The position numbers were made by a program, and so were the translations under genes. 64,000 bases of DNA from Vibrio sinus (lineage in GTDB: Bacteria > Pseudomonadota > Gammaproteobacteria > Enterobacterales > Vibrionaceae), in the NCBI RefSeq assembly GCF_023634645.1, contig NZ_JAMKMR010000009.1, positions 62,001 through 126,000 of the forward strand, in the 5' to 3' direction. This document shows positions 27,412 through 34,262 of the stretch, in pieces; the first letter of the stretch is position 1; each line of letters begins with the position of its first letter. The notes below the pieces were generated by a model. That model was given only the letters and a program-made list of their open reading frames with translations, was not told the origin of the DNA and made no database searches.

Positions 27412-28833
27412 TTATTTCGAAAACCTGACAACAAAGGTATTCTTTTCCTCGTTACGAGGCATTAGTGACACGGTAGCTTTGTGTAGATTTGCAATATCTC
27501 GGGTAATTGACATTCCAAGCCCTGCGCCGTCGCCTTTTTCTGAATTTGCTCGATAGAAATTATCAAACAACTTTTCTCTTGCTTCGTCACTGATATCTTC
27601 ACCATTGTCGAACACGTGAACTTCAATCCATTTCACCGATTCAACAACATGGACACCAATGTGGCTATTCTGTCCAGAGTATCGAATGGCATTATCAATT
27701 AAATTGCTAAATAAGATACTAAGCAATGTCTCGTCTCCATCCACCACATTTTTGTCGCCTTCAAATTCAATTTCCTGATTGTTACGTAATGCGAGTGGAG
27801 CAAGATCTGCCACTATTCGACGAATAGTCGCAGAAATGTCGACTTGCTGCTTGTCAATCTCGGTCAGGCTTTCAACTTTTGCTAAGGTCAATAATTGGTG
27901 CAGTAAACGATCTGTGCGATCGATGCCTTTAAGAATATTATTGAGGTCGCTTGCTAACTCATCTTGGCTTTGGCTGTTGATGGCATTTTCGGCGTTCAGA
28001 CGAAGTATCGTCAATGGGGTTTTCAACTCATGCGCCGCCATGCGGGTAAATCGTTTTTCTCTTTGCCATGCTAAATCAAGTTGACTGAGCAATTCATTTA
28101 GCGCTTCCACCAAAGGAGACAACTCTACCGTTTGGTTAGCAACATAGATGTGATCGAGTTTGTTTGCGCTGCGCTGGGCAATCGCAAGCTTCAGCTCCTT
28201 TACTGGCTTAAAGTTTTTGTTGATGAGCAGAATAATTAAAATCACCAAGCAAGGAATGATCAAAAGCTGTGGAATCGCGTTGGACATGGTCATCTCATCC
28301 ACCATTTCCTGGCGGATGCTTTGCTTTTCTGCCACGATAACGTACTCTGGGTATTTACTAGAAGCCGCTCCTTTATCTGGCATGGGAAGTTGAAAGTAGC
28401 GCCACTTAACGCCATTTTTCACGACGTTTCCATAACCTGAGTATTTTTTATCATGGTCAAACGCACCCACTGATGGGTTCGAGCTCCATAGTAATTTACC
28501 ATCATGATAAAACTGAAACAGCATGCTTTCTTCATAGGGATGGCCGTAAGAAGTAGGCGTATCGTCATCACCTGGTGATACTTTTTTAAGATCTCTCATC
28601 CAAGATTCAAAGACTTTTTGATGCTTGGCAAAGGTTTTATCACTCGGCTCAAACGCAATGCTAATTAACAGTAACTTGGCAGACTGGCCCAGCCTGGCAT
28701 CGTAGACTTCTTCTACCTCATGTTTGGCAGAGTATATATTTAACAAAAGTGACGTCGCGATCAATACAAATGAAAATGCGATGACAGAAAGCGTTAAACG
28801 ACGCTTTATTGAAAATGGTTTGTTATTTTTCAA
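27412..28833 (-). CDS. Sensor histidine kinase, QseC/PmrB type
   Basis: This 473-residue inner-membrane kinase has TM1 at about 13-33 and a periplasmic sensor of roughly 150 residues with a folded look (FEPSDKTFAKHQKVFESWMR). TM2 lies at about 187-205. A short HAMP-like linker and the phosphoacceptor His268 in RMAAHELKTPLTILRLNAEN follow, then the ATPase N box NLIDNAIRYS and G boxes DNGEDIS and GDGAGLGMSI. It overlaps its response regulator gene by 11 bases, so the two are translationally coupled. The signal is unknown; QseC/PmrB relatives respond to cations, pH or host amines. Confidence 0.92.
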   Translation of the reverse strand: MKNNKPFSIKRRLTLSVIAFSFVLIATSLLLNIYSAKHEVEEVYDARLGQSAKLLLISIAFEPSDKTFAKHQKVFESWMRDLKKVSPGDDDTPTSYGHPYEESMLFQFYHDGKLLWSSNPSVGAFDHDKKYSGYGNVVKNGVKWRYFQLPMPDKGAASSKYPEYVIVAEKQSIRQEMVDEMTMSNAIPQLLIIPCLVILIILLINKNFKPVKELKLAIAQRSANKLDHIYVANQTVELSPLVEALNELLSQLDLAWQREKRFTRMAAHELKTPLTILRLNAENAINSQSQDELASDLNNILKGIDRTDRLLHQLLTLAKVESLTEIDKQQVDISATIRRIVADLAPLALRNNQEIEFEGDKNVVDGDETLLSILFSNLIDNAIRYSGQNSHIGVHVVESVKWIEVHVFDNGEDISDEAREKLFDNFYRANSEKGDGAGLGMSITRDIANLHKATVSLMPRNEEKNTFVVRFSK

Positions 28834-29479
28834 TGATATATCCTACACCACGAATATTTTTAACAACCTTGTTGGGTAGTTTCTTGCGCAAATTGTGGAT
28901 ATGCACTTCAATCGCGTTGTCACTGCTGCCCATATCCCAACCATGCAAAGATTGTTGCAGTTGGTCTTTACTGATGACTCTGCCAGCATTGGTGATTAGG
29001 TGAGCAAGTATTTTGAATTCATTACGCGTGAGCTTGAGTGGCTGATTTTGATATGTGACGCTTTGTTCAGAGAGGCACAGTGATAGCTCTCCAACTTGTA
29101 TCAATTCGTTGGCGCTACCAGATTGGCGACGTATCAATACTCGAAGTCGAGCTAATAGTTCCTCGAGGGCAAAGGGTTTACCAATGTACTCATCGGCTCC
29201 CAAATCCAGCCCTTTGACTCTGTCATTGATATCATCACGAGCGGTCAAAATCATAATGGGCAGATCATAACCTGCTTGCCGAACTTTTTTGAGCACCTGC
29301 AATCCGTCAATATCCGGCAAGGTCAAATCCAGGATGATGGCGGTGAACTGCTCGGCTTTCATCGCACTTATTACACCACCACCTTTCTCAACCCAATCTA
29401 CGGTATATCCATGACGAGTCAGTGACTCCATCATGGATTGCCCTAGTAACACATCATCTTCAACAAGCAATAGTCGCAT
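28823..29479 (-). CDS. OmpR-family response regulator, QseB/PmrA type
   Basis: The 218-residue regulator has a receiver domain with Asp51 in IILDLTLPDIDGL, acidic pair EDD at 7-9 and Lys in GKPFALEELLARL. It ends in a winged-helix DNA-binding domain (LTRNEFKILAHLI, LHGWDMGSSDNAIEVHIHNL and NIRGVGYIIEK). The GWDMGSSDNAIEVHIHNLRKKL pattern is that of QseB/PmrA/TctD-like regulators. Regulators of this class bind direct repeats of CTTAA-type half-sites about 11 bp apart. Such a site lies upstream of the neighbouring hemolysin-like operon at 34133. It is 3 bp downstream of the TPR gene. Confidence 0.94.
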   Translation of the reverse strand: MRLLLVEDDVLLGQSMMESLTRHGYTVDWVEKGGGVISAMKAEQFTAIILDLTLPDIDGLQVLKKVRQAGYDLPIMILTARDDINDRVKGLDLGADEYIGKPFALEELLARLRVLIRRQSGSANELIQVGELSLCLSEQSVTYQNQPLKLTRNEFKILAHLITNAGRVISKDQLQQSLHGWDMGSSDNAIEVHIHNLRKKLPNKVVKNIRGVGYIIEK

Positions 29480-29482
29480 AGT

Positions 29483-30118
29483 TTATTTTAGTTTCTTCAG
29501 CAGTGAATTGATTTCTTGCTGGCGGCCAGCATCAGCGACAGGACGATCCGGTCTTGGTGCTGCATTCTTCGCACGAGTTAGATATTTCACCGCCTCTTGC
29601 TTTTTACCTTGTTCCACCAAGAAGTCACCATAAAAATAGTTTGAATCAATACCATTAGGATTCAACTCTAACGCCTTCTTAAGCAGTACTTCCGCTTTCT
29701 TATCGTTACCAAATCCGATTGGCCAGCCCGGTACTTTATAGTATAGAGAACCTAAACTAGTATACGCCGAACCTTGCAAAGTATCAGGTGCTTTTTCAAT
29801 AACTTGCTCTAGAATTTTTTTCGCTTGTTTGGCTTGAGACAATCCACTGAGTCCGCCCTCCGCACCAGCCAGTGAGGCTTTGTTGATAGCTAGCCACACC
29901 ATAAAGTTAGGGTTATTGGGGCTTTGCTTTAAATCAGTTTTGTTCAGCGCAATCACCTGTTCAAAACATTTGACCTGCTTATCATTGTCTTTCGTTTTGT
30001 ATTGGCATACTGCCCAATCTTTTTGCACTTTCAAAAGGTTATCATCTTTTGCAAAAGCGGCTGAGCTATATATAGCAACCACGGCTAATAATACGGGTAT
30101 GTGTAAAGGTAATTTCAT
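29483..30118 (-). CDS. Periplasmic TPR-repeat protein, first gene of the two-component operon
   Basis: The 211-residue protein has a signal peptide (MKLPLHIPVLLAVVAIYSSAAFA). A Cys-containing N-terminal segment (AVCQYKTKDNDKQVKCFEQV) is followed by tetratricopeptide-like helices with APDTLQGSAYTSLGSLYY, KAEVLLKKALELNPNGIDSN and KQEAVKYLTRAKNAAP. It ends three bases before the response regulator start, so a TPR-regulator-kinase operon is clear. A periplasmic TPR protein may modulate the kinase sensor, or may be a target of the system. Neither is shown by the sequence. Confidence 0.85.
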   Translation of the reverse strand: MKLPLHIPVLLAVVAIYSSAAFAKDDNLLKVQKDWAVCQYKTKDNDKQVKCFEQVIALNKTDLKQSPNNPNFMVWLAINKASLAGAEGGLSGLSQAKQAKKILEQVIEKAPDTLQGSAYTSLGSLYYKVPGWPIGFGNDKKAEVLLKKALELNPNGIDSNYFYGDFLVEQGKKQEAVKYLTRAKNAAPRPDRPVADAGRQQEINSLLKKLK

Positions 30119-30181
30119 AGTAACTCCATGATGGTTTCATTTACGCTAAGTTCTGATAAACCTAGAGTGTTCTGCCAAATA

Positions 30182-30198
30182 ACCTCGGAGTGCGAGGT
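30182..30198 (-). terminator. Short hairpin between the microprotein gene and the TPR operon
   Basis: A 6-bp stem ACCTCG / CGAGGT with a 5-base loop lies 22 bp past the microprotein stop, followed on the minus strand by TATTTGG. It may weakly separate the biosynthetic operon from the TPR-regulator-kinase operon. The T tract is poor, so read-through is plausible. Confidence 0.35.
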
Positions 30199-30219
30199 AA
30201 CTTGGGTATAAATGAATAA

Positions 30220-30396
30220 TTAGTGGCTAAAAAATCGGCTGCATTTCAACACTTCACTTTTATGCTTGAAATGCTCGACGATGGAAGCACCGTAATAGTG
30301 CCCTGGGGTGTCTCCATGCCAGGACAGCTGCAGTGCTACATAACCAAGAACAACTAAGGCGACGACTAAAGTCGACACAACGAGTATGAATTTCAT
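30220..30396 (-). CDS. 58-residue membrane microprotein at the end of the hemolysin/ligase operon
   Basis: A small protein beginning MKFILVVSTLVVALVVLGYVAL is a signal-anchor or uncleaved signal helix (residues 2-22). It is followed by a polar tail of about 35 residues with HGDTPGHYYGASIVEHF and one Cys. The ATG at 30396 follows GGGGAG about ten bases upstream; an in-frame start at 30414 is also possible. It lies 31 bp after the SDR gene on the same strand, so it belongs to that operon. I do not recognise a family; histidines in the tail may be of interest. It is probably expressed, with function unknown. Confidence 0.6.
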   Translation of the reverse strand: MKFILVVSTLVVALVVLGYVALQLSWHGDTPGHYYGASIVEHFKHKSEVLKCSRFFSH

Positions 30397-30427
30397 ATGA
30401 TTTTCGCTCCCCATTTCTCTTTGCCTT

Positions 30428-31234
30428 TTATTTGTTTGTGTGGTTAATAAAGTAGTGAATGGTCTCCTGCTGCTTTCTAATCGATCGGCTCACTACATTG
30501 GGAAATATTTGATTCACACGGGCAAACAACTTTTCCGGCCAGCCAATCCATCGAGCAGTTTTTTCCTTTTCAAGCATTTCGGTGACATGTTTTGCCACAG
30601 CCTGAGGCGCGTCGCTTCGATTGCCCAATTTTTTGTTAAGATCCACCACTTGCTTCGAGTTAAGCTCGGTATCCGTTGCTCGAGGAGCTAAATACAGCAC
30701 TCGAATACCGGAGCCATCTAGCTCTCGGTCTAAGGCCTCAGTAAAGCGATGTAATCCCCCTTTTGAGGCACAATAGGTGGCGTAGCCTGGATAACCGATG
30801 GAACCAAACGTAGAACCAATATTGAGAATGATGCCCGGTCTTCTAAGCCAGCCTAACGCGCTTTGGCTCAAAGCAATCGGCGTCATGAGGTTGAGTTGAA
30901 CTTCTCTTTCAATCGACTCTGTGGTTCTTTGAGCTAGAAACTGAAACTGATTACTGCCCGCATTGTTTATCACCACACTGTACGCTTTATTGATTCGGAC
31001 TTGATGCTTGGCGTGAATAACGACCGATTCCCTGCCCTCTGGCGTTAGCAAGTCAGCAGCGAGAATACTGTGCAAATCTGGATTCGCCATCGAATAGCGG
31101 ATCTGCTCGAGTTTTTCCTCATTGCGCGCAACTAATGTTACCTGGGCACCACTTTCTTCTAAGGCTAACGCAATTTCCTGACCTATCCCTCCAGAAGCGC
31201 CTGTCAGTAATACATGTTTATTGTTCAGATCCAT
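30428..31234 (-). CDS. SDR-family oxidoreductase of the hemolysin/ligase operon
   Basis: This 268-residue classical SDR has TGASGGIGQEIALALEESGA at the N-terminus and the NAG loop in VVINNAGSNQFQF. The catalytic Ser is in LNIGSTFGSIGYPG and the Tyr/Lys pair in YATYCASKGGLHRF. The C-terminal ARWIGWPEKLFARVNQIFP region, with a long helical tail, resembles DltE/fatty acyl reductase-like SDRs that act on membrane or acyl substrates. It starts 10 bp after the diiron oxidase gene. In context it probably reduces a keto or aldehyde product of the ligase/oxidase pair. The substrate is inferred only. Confidence 0.88.
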   Translation of the reverse strand: MDLNNKHVLLTGASGGIGQEIALALEESGAQVTLVARNEEKLEQIRYSMANPDLHSILAADLLTPEGRESVVIHAKHQVRINKAYSVVINNAGSNQFQFLAQRTTESIEREVQLNLMTPIALSQSALGWLRRPGIILNIGSTFGSIGYPGYATYCASKGGLHRFTEALDRELDGSGIRVLYLAPRATDTELNSKQVVDLNKKLGNRSDAPQAVAKHVTEMLEKEKTARWIGWPEKLFARVNQIFPNVVSRSIRKQQETIHYFINHTNK

Positions 31235-31244
31235 TGTCTATCTC

Positions 31245-31928
31245 CTAGGCAGCCTTAATCGTTGTAGTTGACGGAAGTCCTTTCAGCATTTCACCGTAGA
31301 GTGAAAAGACCATGTTGGCCGAGTCAATGACTGCTTGCTGATCAGCGGGGTCCGTTACCTTGTTCATTAGGTTTTCAAAAAATGAAATATGGTCTTGGTC
31401 TAACACGCTGTGGGATAGCAGATAGCTCAACGCACTATTGGGCAGATTGAGCGACTCTTTAAGGCGGTTTGCGATCTGACCACCAATACCGACACTTGTC
31501 CCTTCTAACACCCAAACCATACCAAACAGCGCCATAGGGTTATTTCTATCTATCTGGTGATACAAATAAGACACCATCAACTCAATAGCTTGGCTGGCTT
31601 TGCCGTTGTCAAGATTCGCCCTAACCGCCTCTGCATTACCACCGCATGCTTTAATGTCATTTAATATCCATTCTTGATGACCATATTCCTCTTCGATGTA
31701 TTCAGCTAGTGCTTCTCTTACCCACTCATACTCTTGTGGTAAGCGACTACCACAAGCCATCAGTAAAGGCACTGTATGCTTCACATGGTGATATGCTTGG
31801 GTCAAAAAACTGAGGTAAGTGTCCATGTTTACTTCACCGCGCAAACAGGCTTCAAAAATTGGCGCATCCAACATTTCTTGTTGGGCTAGCGATGTATTTT
31901 GCTTGAGATCTGCAAAGAAAGTGCTCAT
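31245..31928 (-). CDS. Heme-oxygenase-like diiron oxidase (TENA/UndA-type iron-containing redox enzyme)
   Basis: The 227-residue all-helical protein carries what looks like a full heme-oxygenase-like diiron ligand set: ExxH (Glu81 and His84 in EEEYGHQEW), Glu142 in WVLEGTSVG, and HxxxDxxH (His173, Asp177 and His180 in SHSVLDQDHISF). The number and spacing match characterised members such as UndA (fatty acid decarboxylase) and SznF-type N-oxygenases. Such enzymes use Fe and O2 to oxidise acyl or amine substrates. The start overlaps the stop of the acyl ligase gene by four bases (ATGA), so the two proteins are made together. The precise chemistry is unknown. Confidence 0.85.
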   Translation of the reverse strand: MSTFFADLKQNTSLAQQEMLDAPIFEACLRGEVNMDTYLSFLTQAYHHVKHTVPLLMACGSRLPQEYEWVREALAEYIEEEYGHQEWILNDIKACGGNAEAVRANLDNGKASQAIELMVSYLYHQIDRNNPMALFGMVWVLEGTSVGIGGQIANRLKESLNLPNSALSYLLSHSVLDQDHISFFENLMNKVTDPADQQAVIDSANMVFSLYGEMLKGLPSTTTIKAA

Positions 31929-33469
31929 AACGTGCTCCTAAGTTCTTCGGTGCCAAACTGTGTCTTGAGTGTTTTAAGTGACACAGAAGGATCGATAATG
32001 GTTTGGTCGAGTACGCATCTAGCCCAAGATTCAATGGTTGTACGCTTAGGACGACCATTCGAGGTAAACCATGTCGTTCTAGAAAATAAATCGGACACCA
32101 CCAACAGGTTGGCGATACGTGCATAGTCAGGAAGAGAACGGTTTAATGCGTTCATTCTGTCTTCAATGCCTTCGTCTTCCTCAATAATTGCTGTGAGACC
32201 CATTTGCTCGTCTCCTGTCACAATCACGGAATACCCTGGCGCATAAACCTGAGCTTGTGATTCCACCCACTCTGGTGACACATTGCGGCCAAACCCGGTA
32301 ATAATTTGGTTTTTCTTTCGTCCAACGACGGTGATATATCCATCGTCATCAATCGAGGCGAGATCGCCAGTTTTGAACCAAGTCGACTCAAACGGCTCCC
32401 CTAAATATCCCAATGCAACATTGCCACGGACTAGCAACTCGTTGTCTTCCGTTACTTTCGCCTCTAGGTGCTCAAGCAATTGGCCGCTTGTTTCCGGCTT
32501 TGAGCCTGCTGCTGTATTAAGTGCAACAACAGAAGCCATCTCAGATAAGCCATAACCTTCATAGACAGGCAGATTTAACTGATGTGCCTTCTCTATTAGC
32601 TCTGGTGCCACACGAGCACCACCGACCGCGATAAAGGAAAACGACTGGGCTAAAGAAGGGGTTTCAGCGACGATTTGAATCAATGCCATCAATATGGCTG
32701 GCGTGATCACCATGCTACTTGGATAAAACTCTGCGAGAGCTTTAGCAAACTGAATGAAATCCAAATGACTGGAGCCGATTAAGCCCAAGCGTTGCCCTTG
32801 ATACACAAGAGATGTCTTGCCCAACAATAGAGGCACGTAAACACTGGTGATATTTTCTAGTAGCGTTGAAAGCGGTATAAATGCTAGATGGCTACCTGCC
32901 GGAACATTACCTCCGGATTGCATAGACTTAGCTAAAGCCACCGCGACAGTAACCAAGTTCTGCTCACTTAGACACACCCCTTTAGGCTGACCGGTTGATC
33001 CGGATGTAAAGGTGATTTTGCATGTTCCAGGCAACACCTTATCGACAGCTAAAAATGGCTCAGCGGAATAATCTGTAGCCTTTGTTCTGGATGAATAAAC
33101 TGGCATACCGCGTAAACGTGTCAATTCATGATTGTCACTTTCCCAGTCACCGATAAGATAATCGGCTTGCGTTTCCTTCAGAGTATGCGCCACTTGCTGC
33201 TCTGAAAAAAAAGTGGGCACAGGCACAATCGATACTTGTGCTTTCATTGCCGCCAAATCAATGACCACCCAATCGACACTGTTTTCCGCTCTTAATGCAA
33301 TACAGCGCATCTTCATTGAGCGAAACACGTTCGCTATCGCTTCTACCTCGTTTTTTAGGTCTTGGTAGCTAATCGAGCAGTAACTGCCTTGGTGACTTTG
33401 GCCAACAAAAGCGAGTTGCTGTGGGTTATTCATCGCTTGTCGATCAAGCGCTTCTAAGATCTGGTTCAT
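31925..33469 (-). CDS. AMP-forming acyl-CoA/acyl ligase (ANL superfamily)
   Basis: The 514-residue adenylate-forming enzyme has the P-loop TFTSGSTGQPKGVCLSEQN, the A5 motif YEGYGLSEMASV and WFKTGDLASIDDDGYITVVG (A7). GRKKNQIITGFGRNVSPEWV (A8) and a C-terminal lysine region SNGRPKRTTIESWA follow. It resembles long-chain fatty acid ligases (FadD/FAAL group). It would activate a carboxylic acid, probably a fatty acid, as acyl-adenylate for CoA or direct transfer. AGGAG seven bases before the ATG at 33469 fixes the start, only 2 bp after the hemolysin-like gene. No carrier protein gene is in the operon. Confidence 0.9.
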   Translation of the reverse strand: MNQILEALDRQAMNNPQQLAFVGQSHQGSYCSISYQDLKNEVEAIANVFRSMKMRCIALRAENSVDWVVIDLAAMKAQVSIVPVPTFFSEQQVAHTLKETQADYLIGDWESDNHELTRLRGMPVYSSRTKATDYSAEPFLAVDKVLPGTCKITFTSGSTGQPKGVCLSEQNLVTVAVALAKSMQSGGNVPAGSHLAFIPLSTLLENITSVYVPLLLGKTSLVYQGQRLGLIGSSHLDFIQFAKALAEFYPSSMVITPAILMALIQIVAETPSLAQSFSFIAVGGARVAPELIEKAHQLNLPVYEGYGLSEMASVVALNTAAGSKPETSGQLLEHLEAKVTEDNELLVRGNVALGYLGEPFESTWFKTGDLASIDDDGYITVVGRKKNQIITGFGRNVSPEWVESQAQVYAPGYSVIVTGDEQMGLTAIIEEDEGIEDRMNALNRSLPDYARIANLLVVSDLFSRTTWFTSNGRPKRTTIESWARCVLDQTIIDPSVSLKTLKTQFGTEELRSTL

Positions 33470-33471
33470 GG

Positions 33472-34086
33472 TTAACTCCTGCCTAAACAGCATTTCTTTT
33501 CAGCAAAAATGGCATGAAGATGTTCAAGGCCTTCTCTGATGTTTCCTGCCACGATTCTGGGGCTTGTTTGGTAATAAGAGCCCCAAATTTTATCTGCGTT
33601 GGGGATTTGGCTTTTATCTGCACGATCAATAACTTCTAGCTTCAAGCCGAGTTTTGACATTAGGGCATGAAGGGGATCCGTCGCGGTAAAAATAGCCCAC
33701 TCATAACCTTGCTCTACCAAAAACTCCGCTATCATGTAGAAATGCAGTGGAGATGTACCCTTAGTAAATAACGACAATTGTCCAAACTCGACCAGCTTAG
33801 AACGATCAACCGTTTCACCGTATATTCCGCTCAAAATAGCATTTGCCGAATTAGATAAATATTGCTCGGAAAACAAAGGCTTATATTTTGCGCTCTGAAA
33901 ACCGCATATAGATATAATTCTTTGTCCTTTCATCATGACCAAAAAGGTGGGCATAAAAGAACAGAGTACCGCTCCAAATGCGTGTTTATATCGAGTCCGA
34001 ATTTGATAAGTCACTTCTTTCCATAGAGGGTGACTTGGCTCAACGATTTCCAATCTTTGGCTGTGTTTGCTTAAGTCTTTTCTCAC
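33472..34086 (-). CDS. Thermostable hemolysin (delta-VPH) family protein, GNAT-like
   Basis: This protein of about 204 residues belongs to the T_hemolysin family named after V. parahaemolyticus delta-VPH. Visible features include LEIVEPSHPLWKEVTYQIR, YKHAFGA, the strand-turn EFGQLSLFTKG and the helix-rich FTATDPLHALMSKLGLKLEV. The latter resembles the end of a GNAT/autoinducer-synthase-like acyltransferase fold. There is no signal peptide. I choose GTG 34086, because GAGGG lies seven bases upstream; a TTG at 34107 is in frame. It is the first gene of an operon with an acyl ligase and oxidase, which fits an acyltransferase better than a pore-forming toxin. Hemolysis may be indirect. Confidence 0.85.
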   Translation of the reverse strand: MRKDLSKHSQRLEIVEPSHPLWKEVTYQIRTRYKHAFGAVLCSFMPTFLVMMKGQRIISICGFQSAKYKPLFSEQYLSNSANAILSGIYGETVDRSKLVEFGQLSLFTKGTSPLHFYMIAEFLVEQGYEWAIFTATDPLHALMSKLGLKLEVIDRADKSQIPNADKIWGSYYQTSPRIVAGNIREGLEHLHAIFAEKKCCLGRS

Positions 34087-34132
34087 TATCAAGCCCTCAA
34101 TTAACAATTACGTTAAAATTTACGGGATAAAA

Positions 34133-34149
34133 CTTAAGAGAAACTTAAG
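34133..34149. promoter_or_regulatory. CTTAAG-N5-CTTAAG direct repeat, PmrA/QseB-like box
   Basis: Two exact CTTAAG hexamers, at 34133-34138 and 34144-34149, are spaced one helical turn apart (11 bp). They lie 47-63 bp upstream of the hemolysin-like start codon. PmrA and QseB regulators bind tandem CTTAA(G/T) half-sites with five intervening bases. The regulator encoded at 28823 is of that class, which links it to this operon. The half-site is itself palindromic, so the strand cannot be fixed. Confidence 0.65.
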
Positions 34150-34262
34150 GTAGAAAAACAAAAATATTGTTTATGAAGGAAACGAGAGGAGTGGCTAATT
34201 AACACCTTGTCTTTAATAATAAAAATATTATCAACTAATTTTAAATTGACAGTAAATTTATT

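Noticed and set aside
33472..34086. Interpretation as a secreted pore-forming toxin because of the family name
   Set aside because: There is no signal peptide and the operon context is metabolic; the GNAT-like pattern fits better.
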